A stretch of 64,000 bases of DNA, taken from Liolophura sinensis. Its lineage: Eukaryota > Mollusca > Polyplacophora > Chitonida > Chitonidae. The DNA lies in NCBI RefSeq assembly GCF_032854445.1, contig NC_088301.1, positions 13,576,281 through 13,640,280 on the forward strand, read 5' to 3'. The notes under the pieces were generated by a model. It saw nothing but the letters and a program-made list of their open reading frames with translations. It did no database searches and had not been told where the DNA came from. The stretch's first letter is position 1; each line of letters opens with the position of its first letter. Position numbers and translations under genes: made by a program. This document shows, in pieces, positions 1 through 13,329 of this stretch.

Positions 1-3000
1 GTTTCGGATTATTTTCAAATAACAATATCTGCTTTGATATCTGACTTCACTTTTCGTTGCATAATTTCATATTTATTGCGATCTATACTTGTTACAGGTT
101 TACAAATTATCGTGATCAGACATTTCAGTGCTATGGTTGAACTTGCAAGTTTGTCATTTCATTCTCGTTCATGTTCTTCAATAAAAGAGGTGAATGATAA
201 ATAAATCACAACGACTCTGCGTGCTCTGCAAAGTTGTTTGTCTGAGGTCTGTCTCTAGCATCAGCTGATACGACAGCCCGACCCCAGACAACTCGATGTA
301 GATACCTCATCGCGGGTCACCCACTGACATGGTAATCTCTATATATCAACGATATCCTTAATATTCCTCATTCTACATGGATGCCACCAGATTCCATGAA
401 CACTAAATAAAGGAAGTCTTGTTTGGTTACCGTCGGGATCAGTGTCTCCCAACGTACTTTTTACGCTTCAAAGTAACTTGATTGTATGCCAATCTCATTT
501 TGTTGGCATTGAGCTATATTCTTTCCGACACAAGATTTATGTGAGCACGTAACGAATAGATAGACAAGATTCCTTGATGTTAATCATGACATACTCCAAA
601 GCACCATGGAGCAGTCGTCCTTTTGTCATCTCATAATTCAACTGAAATATAACTGGTTCTCCAGAATTCTTTACAGCTGGAATGACATCAGTCCTAAGTA
701 AACATGGCAAGACATTATTGAATGTCTATCAGATTTTATGCTTGACCTTTGCATGGGGCCTTTGTTCGTTTGTGCTTAAGATTGTTAACGGTGATTATTG
801 CCATTCTAGAAGGATCTCCTGACCATCGATGGCGGGTCAGGCGTTTGTGTGTTTTGGCTGACGAGGTCTACGGACCAAGAGGGATTAGCCCGCCGGTGAA
901 GCGGTCTTACGAGAATGTCTTTCCCACGTGCTAACACTACGCCACTGGGATTTCCAGGGGAAAGTATTTTACTAAAGCAATGTAAAAATATTGACACTTC
1001 ATTTGAAGGGCAAGGTTAGAGTTTCCATCCTGATCAAATAAAAACCAAGGTGACGGTGGCTGTTGATCGATGTCCGTTCATCTTGATACGAACATGAAAA
1101 GCCAACAGGCCGCCTGATCAAAATCGATCAAACAATAATAACACCCGTGATCACAAGTCAGGACTCGGGGCTGCCTCTACTGACGGAAAAGAACAAAGGG
1201 TAGAGGTGTGAGGAAATAAACTACAAAGTGAACTGATTGCAATACCAAGTCAACATCTAAATTATACTTGTAATTAGGGTCAAATGAAACATATATGTAA
1301 TGTTGAAATGAAAAGCACATAAATTTGAAACCAAACCGATCTCACCCCTCCCCTTCCCCATAGATAGTTATGTCAGAAAAGCAACACTTTGAGGCGAAGC
1401 ACTCTCCAATGCGTCATTTATGTGGAATTATCACCAAGATTAGTCTTCACAGACGGCCATGGTTTGCTCCAGTAAAAACACAAGAATGAAATCTTTTTAG
1501 CTGAATTTACATTCCTGAGTGAGGCAGCAGTTTATGTATTCTGCTCAGCGGGTATCTCAGCCTGGAGAGAGACGCAGGCTGAGCGAGGAAGGTGGCTCGG
1601 ATCAATACTTCAGGCTGATTATCTCGAGCAGAACGGTTTTTTTTTTTTACACAAGCAGGTCTATAATAAAACTTGACACTTATGTTAAACTCAGTTGCAA
1701 TCCCGGATTAGCACACCAGGAGGACTGAGAATAAAAAAACGAAATGTGGACTGGCGGCTCTATTAAATGGTGGAACGTTGTTGGACCTTGGTTTTGATCT
1801 GAATGGAAAGTTCCCGCAGTGTCCAAATTTGACACCTAATCAGTTCATTGATAGTCCAATGGGATAACCGTCCTCTACAACCGCATCCCTAACAAGGTTA
1901 ACGTAATGGACGACATCGAGTCGTCGGCCTGGAGAACAATTTTTTCAACTAGACATTGATTCACTGACAGACAAATGGAGAAATGGATCACTAAAAAGAC
2001 TTATTGACTGATTGAATGATTCACCAAAAGCGGAACTGGCTGGTAGACCAAGCCGCACGTAAGGCTGACTGGCGGTAAGAAACCCGTGGACCTCAACCGC
2101 TGCTATAGTTTACCACAAGGCCAGTTACGTCTGTTCATAGCATTTGCTGCTAACAAAACCTGGTTTACTACCGGTTTCCAAGATGTTCATTACCGTGGCC
2201 TGATTACAAACAAAACTTGTTTCGTATTTTATTCCCAAAAGTAATCATGTTGCACATGGTAGTTGTTTGGCTTCCGCGTGGATAGTTAGTGCGATTGTTA
2301 CCCACCATGCCCCAGTTATAAAATCGTCTGAGTCTTTGTTTGCTTTCCTTAGTTTGTATATTTCAACGGGGAATTGCCACTGGTTCATCTTCAAAGCCAC
2401 CAAGGCGATATCCAAGGGGCTGTTTCCCCAATCTAATATCCGTGTATCGATTTAAAGCGGGCATGTGGTTTATAGCAAGCTTCAAGACACACGTCTTATA
2501 TTAGGTGGAATATACCCAATCAACACTTCTAGGCTCGCATAATCGGCCATAACGTTATGTTATTGTTATCATGTTTTCGTGGTCTTGCCGCTATATATCC
2601 ATCCATGAGAGCTATCATTATCCAGTCGTTAATTAAAAACATAGTGCATATTTCATGGCGCATGCGGCTGGAAGGCATTGAATAAACGTCAAAAAGCATG
2701 GCGTTTCGTCATTATACATGCATAATTAACGACAACTAGCCGCTGAAATGTGTACGTCTGCACATCAGATTACACACTGAGTAGCTTGATATTCCACATG
2801 TTCATAATGCATACCTTTCCCAACGGGAAATGCATGTTTGAAATCGGTAACCGAACCTCCATAAACAAAAGTCGAAACCACTAACATATACCTATTACCT
2901 CATCTCACCGACAGATATGTTCACTCATACGGCATTTTTTCTAACGTCTCTAACCAAGCTTAAAATGAATAAATTGACTGGATAACAGATTTGAAAACAG

Positions 3001-3070
3001 CCTTTAGTGAATTTTTCCACAGTAGTTGTACAATACGTATCTCTTGATGATACGTAGTCATTCGAAATAC
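1..3070. other. Non-coding stretch, inferred Kv2 intron
   Basis: No coding exon, RNA gene or recognised repeat seen. Short open frames (60-70 codons) lack any recognisable motif. The assignment as Kv2 intron is inferred from the absence of S1-S6 exons up to the left edge. Confidence 0.5.
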
Positions 3071-3075
3071 GAGTG

Positions 3076-3127
3076 AACAAAAAAATATAAAAAAATATAA
3101 AAAAATATAAAAAATATTTAAAAAAAT
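3076..3127. repeat. A-rich short tandem repeat (aaaaaatat)n
   Basis: Four or five A-runs separated by TAT, with a unit of about 9-10 bp. Simple repeat. Confidence 0.85.
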
Positions 3128-3250
3128 AGACCGATACATATGAATTTCATACAGAACAACCTTGAAAAACACTGCCTTTCAGGAAAAGAGTCTGAATAAT
3201 CATATCCACAAGATTACAGACATTTACACCCGGTTTAAGCCCCAGACAGA

Positions 3251-3547
3251 GTGAGTGAGTGCTTGGGGTTTAACGTCGTACTCAACAATTTTTCAGCCAT
3301 ACGACGACAAAGGAATCCTTATGGTGTATGTAATGTGCCTCCTTGTCGCAGGACGGATTTCCACGGCTCTTTTATCTAGTTTATCTAGACGTTTATACTG
3401 ATACGGGTCAACCAGTCCTTGCACTATCCCCTTAATGCTGAACGCCAAGAAGTTACAACTTCCTCTTTTAAAGTCTTAGGTGTGATCCTGGATCTACGGC
3501 TCCGGAAGCGGGCGCTCTACCCACTGTGCTATCCGCGCCGGTCAGCT
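3251..3547 (-). mobile_element. tRNA-like SINE (family B), near full length
   Basis: The 3' tail of the element is at the left (a 'gtttaacgtcgtactcaac' tail) and the tRNA-like head is at the right, in reverse orientation ('gggcgctctacccactgtgct'). It matches the copy at 37785-38105 over its length in opposite orientation. Flanking 9-bp copies of ccagacaga (3242-3250 and 3548-3556) look like a target-site duplication. Open frames across it (such as 3419-3745) are readthrough of the SINE and its flank. Confidence 0.8.
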
Positions 3548-3556
3548 CCAGACAGA

Positions 3557-4858
3557 CCCTATATTATATCCTGCTTCCTATATTTAGATGCTCAAATTAC
3601 ATCACACACTTTGGTAAGTTCCATCGCTAGGTGCCGTTTTTTAATACAGTACAGAACAAGCTTTTTTATACTAATCACATTCCTGAAAGTGGACGCAGAC
3701 TATTGTTACTATTTAGTCTATTTTTGTCATCATCAAATCACCTAAGTACAGCATTAGACGGTGGATGTGACTTAACGCATGGTGCGTTATGTTAGTTTAG
3801 GCTGGTTCACACAATGGCGCCACCGAATGGAGCCATGCACATCTACCGGATTCTCAGAATAAAATGGCAGTATTTGTTCACTCTCCCTTGTCTATTCCCT
3901 GCGTTGCGCAAAGTTACCCAACGGCAAATCTTGTCTGAAATTTTTGGCAAGCAGAGCAAAACAAATTCACCATGGGACTCGAGAGGAACATGATTTACGT
4001 CAAACATAAAACATTGTAGACATCATAGTCTAGCGACAACGTGCTAAGCAATAGGGCGACAGGAACATCTGATTTGGTTTGAACAACTCTTGGGAGGGTG
4101 CTTTATGCTCTAAACCAGAGCAAACATCAGACCGTCAGAAAAACTATTCCCTGAAATACAAATACCTTGGGTGCTGTACTCCCTTCTCCGTTGTCTAAAA
4201 TAAAAAAAAACAATGAGTAGAACGCAACTTAGGTAAGATTAGAATTTTGACATACAATAAAACCCTGTCTGCAAATATTTAACTTATATGAGGGACAATT
4301 TAGTTCGCAGAATAATGTGGGTTTCCATTCGTCAATACTCCGTTTGCAATTTTGGAAAAGGTGTACATCAGAGTGAACATCCACTCCATGGCGTGTATTT
4401 CAGTCAAAATTCTTAATTTCAAGAATCCGGGTTCTTCAAGAGGAGTAGGTGGTCTTAGTTAACTTGGAGTTCATTAGACGAAGTGCTGATTTTTGCCGAT
4501 TCCTAAAGTTGAAATTTTTACAGGATACTGCAACTATCATATCTGAAAGCTAGACACATTCTCATTACTACTGCATAAAGAATTTCTAACACGAAGGCTA
4601 TCTTTGTAATTTTTTATGCTAAAATCTTCTTTGAGGGTTTTTCTCACATGGGTTAAATTCACGCTTGTTTCACCTATAAAAAATCCATGGTGTGCTGATG
4701 ATTGGCAGACTATTAATCGTGCCCAGAATGTTCCAACAACCCTTTACCCAAATCCGTAAAATAATTATATACAAAATGCTATCATACGTTACTAATGCAT
4801 GTCAAAACAGCCAGAAAAGGATGTTGTGGAGAACAATAGTGTTGGCCATGCTTCTCCA
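3557..4858. other. Non-coding stretch, no recognised feature
   Basis: AT-rich sequence. No conserved coding segment, RNA or repeat recognised on either strand. Confidence 0.5.
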
Positions 4859-5206
4859 ATAGAGGAGTTTCGAGTTCGAACTCTTTCATCGCTAAAGATA
4901 AACAAGTCCTATTGTATTATGTGGCCTGTCAAAAATGTTAGGCAACTATTGTTGACCGTATTTACTATAAAATGGGTGTCTGAAAAAATTTTCATAATAA
5001 GTTACTTAAAGTAGAGGAACTATGGTAAACACTGAGCAGTTGAATATTTGTGAACTTGAGAAGCTTCTACAGGAAAAAGGTGTTATTTGTGCCTTTGTAA
5101 CACGGTCAACAATGGTTGCCCAACATTTTCCACAAGTTAGGATGAAACAGTAGGACTGTTTCTACCTTTAACAACAAAAGAGTTCGAACTGGAAACTCCC
5201 TTATTA
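4859..5206. mobile_element. Long-armed palindromic (foldback/MITE-like) element
   Basis: Two inverted arms of about 107 bp (4859-4965 and 5098-5206) enclose a loop of about 130 bp. Shared arm landmarks include ggagtttc-agttcgaactctt, cagtcct(a)ctgt and a gttaggcaac/gttgggcaac box followed by attgttgaccgt. No transposase frame lies inside. A third copy of the arm occurs alone at 53491-53570, so this is a repeat family. The open frame at 4799-5014 runs over the left arm and is not a gene. Confidence 0.8.
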
Positions 5207-8030
5207 CTTGTGACTAGGCGTCACGATTCACCTCCTCTCCACTGCTGCCACTGTCTTTTGTTTCATTTAGACATACGATATTCTTATACCAGGGAAAATG
5301 CTCTTAACAGACAAGCATGAATCCAGCAGTAGTGCTCCACAACAAATTCGTGATTTTTGCCTTCTGTCCTACATGATATCATCTTCATTTACTATTTACA
5401 TTTTTATTTCTTACATATTTTTTTAGGAACAGGTGTTGTGTGTCGCTTCGAAAATGTAACTTGTAGTCTTTTATATTGTGATTATCGACATGGAACGCCC
5501 TGGCTTACATTTAGATTTACAAACACGTCAGGGACAAAACCCCACCACCATATTATCTTTTAACTGAAGCATATACATTTCGTCCGCAGTAACCTATTCC
5601 TGCCCTACCTTGGATTATCGTATTTGTCTAACGATGAAGTGCCACAGGTACACTCCCCTACCCCCTCCCCCAACCCCTACCCATCTGCCCCGCTCCCACC
5701 TCCTCCGGGAGTTGAGACCGATTACCTGTCATTCTCATCCTCAGTATCCTGTCCCTAGGCTGACGGGGGAAACAAGCCAAGAAATCTAATTAAACTTGGC
5801 TGAATCTGACAGAGGCCGCTGCACAAACTTGATTCTAGGCGTGAAGTCCACGGGGAATCCACTCCCAGGGCTATGGTTTGGACAAGTGGTGAACACAAGA
5901 CGTGTGGAATGATATGCCTACACCGCTGCCAAATTTCAACCGTGGAACAAGTCTTCATCAACCAACGGTTGGTTCAATACCATTAGGGGGAAAAGGAAGT
6001 AAGACCACCCGTATCTCTATTACAGCAGCTAGGCCAAAATCTAAAGAAAGAAGCAGATCAATCTGTCACCTGCCAATGGAATCGTATAAACCAAAAAAAT
6101 GAAAATTTCATTTTATTTCATTTTGCCTTGAAATTCCAGTGATGAACTACAACTACTAGTATTCTAGGCGAGCATGGCGTCAGATTCCAGAAGCGCCATT
6201 CACATGACACTTGACGTATAGCTGTCCACGGCTATTTTTTAGTGGTGTACACAAGGTCAGCAATAGCGGACAGAAGACGTGGGGGCCCTGCAGAATATCT
6301 TCAATCAATACCTCGATGTGACATTCTTGATAAATGAGAATATTTTTATATACCTGCAGACAGCAAGCCTTTCCCTCTCTCCCACAAACTAACCCCCCCT
6401 CCTCCTCCTTCCCTCCACCGACTCCACTATCCGGAACCCATTTATACCCTGCATGTGTCAATCCTTCCACAATTTTTCGTCTGGTTTACGTGCTTGGAAA
6501 ATGGCGGCTCCTGAATAGGTTACCATGAATAGGAAGGTGTGAGCTAACCGTCCATTGCTAGGCTTCTTCTTCCCAGGGCTTGACTGGCCTGGATCTGTGT
6601 GAATTCACAGTCATGGGCCGTGTTATATATAATTCATGGGCGAGAAGATCGTTCAGGTTATCTATTCGCACTTGTTTAAGTCGACCCTGCTGAAGCACCA
6701 ATCCTGATGCAGGTATTTTTTATCAGTTTGGATGCTGAACTACAAGCGTTACCAACACACTCCATTTTAGCATTTTGAAAAAAATAGCAACATTTTCGTC
6801 CACAATGTTTATAAATTCCCCCATTTACGAAATTAACCCACATCGCAGAAGAGTAGGTGCGTGTTATTTGGCCCTAAAGTGAGTAAACCTGAATGTGGTT
6901 GAGTTTTTATGGCTTTCTCTTTAAGGTGCCTCCAACAGAGTCCAGATATAAAATTTCCTCCACACCTTACACACCCGAGTATACTGCTGCCTAGCAAAGA
7001 AAAAGATCGGATTTTAGTGCGTTTAAAATGGCAGTCAGGTTTCTCACCAAGACCATGTTCACATCGAGAATTAACTTTTACGTGTAATTTACAGTCGTGG
7101 AGACTGTGCTCGGGCTAACTGGTCAGTCTCATTTTGTGGTTGGTAGGAATGGTGGATGGAATGACCCTGATTGAGAGACGAGCCCTGGAACTTCTCAACG
7201 CAGGAGCTAATCCCCTCGGTACCAAGGGGACTAGCAAAGGTTTACGACCCAGCACATCTCGGCAGCTAGGTGACATTGCCGGGACCAATATCTAAATATG
7301 GGCTGCTGGTCGGAGTCAGAGTCTCGGCTCATTATCCCTCAAGCTTCAAAGATACACATTAGTGCTAAGTAACGGGACTCTCCCTTTCTAACTCCTTCCT
7401 GGGTGGCAATAAGTAATTTAAGGGTCAGCTGGGACCCGTGGAATCTTATTGCCTGCTTGAAACTGAAGCCCTCCAAGAGATGAAATATTAACGATGTTGT
7501 TATGGCGGGGTATCACGATAGTCATGTAGTCTGGAGAATGTCCGCAAAGCGCCTAGGCCATTTCCACACGATAGCTCAACAAAGGTCTGCCTTTCAGGGC
7601 GAGTCTATACCATATGTACAAGACCAGTTAAGTAATATGTCTCAGGCGAACAGAATCAATCAACAGTTGTGACTTTTCAAAAAGGGAAAGACGAAGAGAT
7701 TGGAAACACAGTTTTAGCGGAACGCGTGGTCGAAGTTTGTCCACGAAATGGTTTTCTTTTGAACGCCACACGCCACGACTGAGGTAATGGGCTAAACAGT
7801 TATATCATGATTCGATGAGTGAATGTCGAAACAATTCCCGAGACGAAGTCAGGTACAGGCTTTTACAGCGTCGCTCAACTTCTTAAATCGATTACTATCC
7901 CGGAAACAAAAAATTACTTAGTTACAAAAAATTACTTAGCAACAAAACTTCATAGGCAGAGGGCATGTATAACTTCGTAGTACCTATAAAGTCAACCTTC
8001 AAGATATTTAATGCAGATGGTTCTATAACG
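5207..8030. other. Non-coding stretch
   Basis: No supported gene. It holds a C-rich low-complexity patch near 5640-5705 and several small open frames with no recognisable domain. A 48-codon frame at 7149-7295 is discussed among the rejected items. Confidence 0.5.
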
Positions 8031-8042
8031 CAATCATAAAGA

Positions 8043-8300
8043 GGGGCCTCCGTGGCTCAGTTGATTAGCGCGCTAGAGCAGCGTGATGACCCAGCAGCCT
8101 CTCACCAATATGGTCGCTGTGAGTTCAAGTCCAGTTCAAGCTGGCCTCCTCTCCGGCCGTACGTGGGAAGGTTTGTCAACAACCTGCGGATGGCCGTGGG
8201 TTTCCCCCGGGCTCTGCCCGGTTTCTTCCCACCATAATGCTGGCCGCCGTCGTATAAATGAAATATTCTTGAAATATTCTCAAATAAATAAATAAATAAA
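8043..8300 (+). mobile_element. Family A tRNA-derived SINE, full length
   Basis: It starts at ggggcctccgtggctcag, which contains a Pol III box A-like segment. A box B-like gagttcaagtcc follows, then a GC-rich body and an (aaat)n tail. Flanking copies of caatcataaaga (8031-8042) and caatcatagaga (8301-8312) are a 12-bp target-site duplication with one mismatch. The tail here is diverged from the family core. Frames such as 8052-8237 are SINE readthrough. Confidence 0.92.
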
Positions 8301-8312
8301 CAATCATAGAGA

Positions 8313-9615
8313 ATCCACTATATGTAATACCGTACATTATGCTCGGTCCCAAAATAACAACCAAATAAAAAGAGACAAGTTTCTTTTTGCTCTGAACGGT
8401 GTTCGAAATTTGTCATTAGTCTACCCATCCACCTCACGTCCATCATACACTAACCCAATCCCCAAAAAACAAAATGATAAAATACCTCCACCCCAGAACA
8501 AAAAGGCGAAAAAAGCCTTGTCTAGCTGAATGACCGTTTACGTTACGACCTTGATATACCGCGGCTGTAAATAGGTGCACAAATCTGACCCTGATTCATA
8601 AAAAGTCATATATTCCTACGCGTTTTCCCACAGCAGATGTACATTTACCATTATTGTGCATTCTCGGGAGTGGGCAGAAAGGCGAGTAATATAATCCCAG
8701 TCAGCAGTTCTCTATCGTCGACCACAGCTGTGAACGTAGGTCATTAAAACAGTATGGGACAATTCACCTACATGGCATATCAAGCACGTGTTTGACCTAA
8801 ATGTGTATGAATCACATGTGTGCAATGTGGATACACGGTATAAATATCAACCATTTCGTTCAACTCATGTGCAACATATACAATACGACATCATCCATGA
8901 ATAGCAGGTACCACCAGAAAAGCAGATGAGTAAGATGGCTGTGGATATTTTAATAAATTATCATTATTATCAAAACGCCACAGTTGGTGTTCTTTCAATA
9001 GTAAATCATAAGTCTTCTCAATTATAAGAGCCTTTGGACTCTGGATATTAAACTTTGCAGGATTTCACGTTTAGAAAAAATATGTTTTTACAGCATAAAT
9101 ATATCTATTTCGTAAATCAGGTACCAACATTAAAGTCAATCAAAACTACGAAAAGGTTGTTTTCACATATTGTGCCATATTGCAAAATAAAAATCAATTA
9201 TACTGGATATGCAGAGATATTTTGAACAGTACATTTTTCCCAACATTTCATCAGTTTTTAATGTATACAGATATCATCTTTATTAAAGCTTCGCTCGGGG
9301 ATGTGATATGAGCTGATACGAGCCAATTGGACACATACCAAGTCAAATAAATGACTTTTGCTGCGGCATATGTACTGACTGAATGAAGGTTCACCTCATT
9401 ACCAAGACCCCCCAATAAACACATTCCCTACCTTTGTACTTCATGGTTTATCACTCAGTATAAAGGGATATAGGTTAATGGGGACAGAGTCTGGTAGGTC
9501 GGTGTAAGATGAAGATCATGGGGATGGGGAGAGGCATTAATTGTCCAAATAATGTCGACCATAAAGCGTAATGAAACAAACGAAACCCAAGAAGCATTAG
9601 CTTAACTATGCCATA
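8313..9615. other. Non-coding stretch, no recognised feature
   Basis: AT-rich. No coding exon or repeat recognised. Confidence 0.5.
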
Positions 9616-9620
9616 GTATA

Positions 9621-9864
9621 TTTATTTATTTATCTGACTGGTGTTTCACGCGGTACTCAAGGATATTTCAATTAAATGAGCAGTATTATGGTGGATGCAG
9701 CCCGGGAGAAACCCACGACCAGACCTGGCAGACCTTCTTATGTAAGGCCGGAGAGGAAGCCAGCATGAGCTGGACTTGAACCGACAGCGACCGCATTGGT
9801 GAGAGGCTCCCGGGTCACTGGGCAGCGCTGGCACGCTAACCATCTCGGCCACGAAGGTCCTTCC
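9621..9864 (-). mobile_element. Family A SINE, near full length, diverged
   Basis: Reverse orientation: tail at the left (tatttatttatttatctga), box B region ggacttgaacc, and head at the right ending in cacgaaggtcc. It is more diverged than the 35.8-kb copy, consistent with an older insertion. A possible target-site duplication is ccatagtata (9611-9620) versus ccatacagtata at the right edge, with a 2-base difference. Confidence 0.9.
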
Positions 9865-9869
9865 ACCAT

Positions 9870-11690
9870 ACAGTATAAGACTGCTCGCAGCTTGTGTGAT
9901 TGTTTATAAGACATGCATCGGCTTTCCTCTGCACACACCTTATTTCCCAGAGATACACAGCAGATGTAACCAATACAAATCCGGATAATTACAAAACTGG
10001 CTAACGAGGGGCATGTTATTTACACCACTGCGGAGAAGTAGATTAGTGTTGTTAGCTATGGCGGGTAGATTGTGCCAACAGTTTAGGCGGTGATCACAAA
10101 AATACGTTTTTACAAAACGTAGCCAAGTGTTTTAGATTAGCCGTATAGTACAACAAACTTTGGGTTTGTTCAAGCGTCTAAGTCTTTGGAGGAAGAAAGA
10201 TCACAATCAAAAAGATTTTTAGAGAATTTTTTCTGCAGACAGTCCAAAAGAAATCACATAACAAATTATGTTGTCGTAACATGATGGTTACAAAGGTATA
10301 AAATACAACAACAACATCTGAAGCTAACAAGAGACGGGCTAAAATGCCACAAAGCTGAAAGGCTGTTGTCCAGCAGGGCCTACTTACCTGTTATCTTAAT
10401 CAATGTTTTGCAAAGCAAAGGAAAGGGATTTTTATGATTTTAGGTGTTAACACGGTGTTAACGGGTTACTGTTGTTAGATCTTTAGATTATTTTGGGAGC
10501 ATTTGCTATGGTTAGGTTGAATATTTTACTAAATTTCTATCTCACTGTTCCATAAAATGGACAGCATTTTTCTAGTATTTTACTGTTATATCTGTATACA
10601 TAATATTTATCTCATGGGTTTCTTGAATTATAAGTAAGCTTATAACTTGTCCTGTGGTTATGAAGCAATTCACTCACTAAAGTTTTATAGGTATTAATTT
10701 AGCTCCCCCCCCCCCCCAACCCGTGATAACTACTAAACGTGATCTATATGTGGATATGTTCAGCTTTGTTCCTTTAAAACAATTTGCGACAAACTATGAG
10801 ACTGTTAAGACAAAATAATATGTTGTATATAATGAAAGAATATCATTAAATATTATGACAGACACACGTCGCAATTTGGGCGCAACAATTCAAAAGAGTC
10901 TTACTGCAGAAGATAAAAGTAACAGGCAAATCTGATGTCATTCTTCTTGCTTCCTACAGTGCTAATGACCAAGAACAAAATACACTTAAAATGTACGGGC
11001 AATATAATAAATGAAAGCTGAGTAAAAATATCTTGGCTGTCTCCCGTACCCATAAAAGCCTTCGCTGTGTCCAGATTTACATGCAACCTGAGCCCATTGA
11101 TGATCTTGTCAAAACCAATAATGTCTCTTTCACACACGATTCCATGGAAATGGACAAGAAGACGTGAGTAGAGTAAGGAAGCCCTAGTGACTGCTTTATA
11201 CAAGTCTCCATGGCATCTTAAATTGTTTCACAAATCCCCGATGGTAAACGTTTCTCAACTCGTGTAATATTCACCGCCCGACCAACCGACAGACAGCCAG
11301 AGAGAAGACCAGTCCTCCAGAGAACGCGGCCACAGGAAATTGGTCACGTATTCGAATTGCAATCATGCTTGTCCAATGAGAGCCCAACAGAGGGATGATG
11401 CCGACATCAAACCACCACAACATATCGTCCGGGATAGATGGTATACTTCCGGGCAGATACAAGCTCCACCTTTACAAAATGTCATATTCTGATTTTCTGT
11501 GATCATGAAAAGTGTCCACTATACTTTCTATCAGAATTCTGAATCTGAGATTTTCCGCTATTTCCACACAATTAAACTTTGGGTTATACCCATCCCCTTT
11601 ACCGGTATATCTCTATCTTATTGCCCACCCTTTTCATATCACACAGCACTTTCACGTTTTTTTCTGGAAACTAAGATAGTTTTTTGGCAC
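9870..11690. other. Non-coding stretch with a poly-C tract
   Basis: No supported gene. A run of 13 C lies at 10705-10717. A 100-codon minus-strand frame at 10901-11203 has no recognisable motif. Confidence 0.5.
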
Positions 11691-11699
11691 AGTTTCCAT

Positions 11700-11960
11700 T
11701 TAGATATACAGTACCAACTAGGTTAACGTTTGTCACTAACTTGCAACTACTGCTCGGCACTACCACACCTGAATCCAACTCAAAGAAAATCGTTCCCCTG
11801 GTCTTGTACAGTTAGCGCAGTGGTTTGTGGATATAACATACAGTACCAGGTAGATTAAAGTTTGTCACTAGATAGTAACTATAGTTCGCCACTACCACAC
11901 CTATATCAAGCCTCAAGCATGTCGTTCACCTATCTTACGGTGTACTGTTGTAGTGCTGTA
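11700..11960. repeat. Imperfect tandem duplication, unit about 132 bp
   Basis: acagtacca at 11708 and 11840 starts two related units. Both continue with taacgtttgtcacta / taaagtttgtcacta and then cactaccacacct. The units differ at many positions, so the duplication is not recent. Confidence 0.7.
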
Positions 11961-12251
11961 GACTGCTGATACAACTAACACCCAGGCAAAGAAAAATAAG
12001 CATAAAAATGAAAAAAAAACTTTTTCCCAGACAGTTAAACATCCAGTATAATCATTCAAAACGATTCACGCTTGGCTTATATTCACAATGTTCCATTATC
12101 TCTTGCCAACTTTTTCTTCTTTTATGTTTTCTAATGAACAAAATTTTAGCATATAATCAAAGATATGAAGACGAATTATCCTAGAATACAACAATCTGAT
12201 TAGACTCAAATAAAATGCCTTTGGTGCTTCACTTTACAGTTTGAATATTAT

Positions 12252-12318
12252 GTAATGAATGATTACGGTTGACGCCACATCGGTAATATTTCACCCATAC
12301 CGTGGCGAGAATATTACA
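12252..12318 (-). mobile_element. Short repeat tail (family C), left copy
   Basis: About 65 bp beginning atgaatgattacggttgacg and continuing to ccataccgtggcgag. It resembles the reverse complement of 13271-13326. I associate this tail type with molluscan interspersed repeats, from memory. It may be a solo tail or the left end of a 1.07-kb element. Confidence 0.55.
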
Positions 12319-12737
12319 GTGTATTCAATTCTGTGAGAGAGAGAAAAAAAACCACACTTTCAAACACAATAAAGATTTTTGATTACTGTACCTTGGAATG
12401 AAAAATATTTTGTAAGTACAATCCCATATAGCCGGACAGAATTTCTGATACAAAAGGAACCAACTGTGAAAAATATTCCTGTATGTTAATATATAGCTTA
12501 TACATCAAGCTTATTTTAACTTCTTCTTGTCGCCTAGTGTGCATCCTTTCATTCTAGCATATAACTGTTTAAAGTTCATGGGAAACAATACGTTCTCTTT
12601 TCGTTGGAATCAGCCCGTGTGAAGGAAGTAACATGTATAACATTAAAGCACGAACAGTATGATAAGTATAACACGTATGACCTACATCCCTACGCAGATG
12701 CCGTTGTTGGCAGTAATACAACATGCTAATGTTGTAT

Positions 12738-12830
12738 AATACATGTTCCTGTAGAAGAATACATGTTCCTGTAGTATATAATATATGTTCCTCCTTTACA
12801 ATACATGTTCCTCCTTTACAATACACATTC
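12738..12830. repeat. Short tandem repeat, unit about 20 bp
   Basis: About five units built on aatacatgttcctcctttac / aatacatgttcctgtag. The two central units are identical. The 119-codon minus-strand frame over this segment is an effect of the repeat. Confidence 0.8.
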
Positions 12831-13270
12831 TTGCTCAAAACCCTGTGTCCCCGTAGGGTCTTCCAGCTCAAAAGTATATCGTGAAAGTCTATAAACCTAG
12901 CTATCCTAATGTATTCATTACAACGCATGCGCCGGTTTCTACCCTCGCTTTACACCACTGTCACTAATATGCGCTGAACACAATCCATATCGTTTAAAAC
13001 GTAATCATGTCCTTGATGGTTGCTATACTCACAAATTGTATTCCGTATGAATGTTGTCTCCCTATGTCAGTTCTTTCAGAGCGTTGCTGTGTTCAAATAT
13101 TTACAAGGTATCATAAACATGTACGGATATGGTATGAGTTCTATATATTTTTCTTAATTTTAACTAAGTTTTGTTTAGTTAAGTTGGTTTTTCAAGCGTG
13201 TCATTAGGCTATTATTTGCCCTGATTTTGGATGTTGTCATTCTCGTACGGAAAGACTGTTTTTCTGATTT

Positions 13271-13326
13271 TAACCTCGACATGGTTGAAATACTGCCAAT
13301 GTGGCGTTAAACCCTGATCATTTCTT
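13271..13326 (+). mobile_element. Short repeat tail (family C), right copy
   Basis: Contains ctcgacatggttgaaatact followed by gccaatgtggcgttaaacc. It is inverted relative to the copy at 12252-12318. No coding sequence is visible between the two. Confidence 0.55.
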
Positions 13327-13329
13327 CAT

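Noticed and set aside
7149-7295. 48-residue frame with an ankyrin-like stretch (ALELLNAGANPL)
   Set aside because: Too short, a single partial ankyrin-like match, no splice sites examined give continuity, and a stop is close upstream. Chance or a relic.
8052-8295. Open frames over SINE copies (also at 35770-36001, 44459-44665, 49606-49837, 52905-53099)
   Set aside because: Similar peptides recur because they translate the same SINE. They are not genes.
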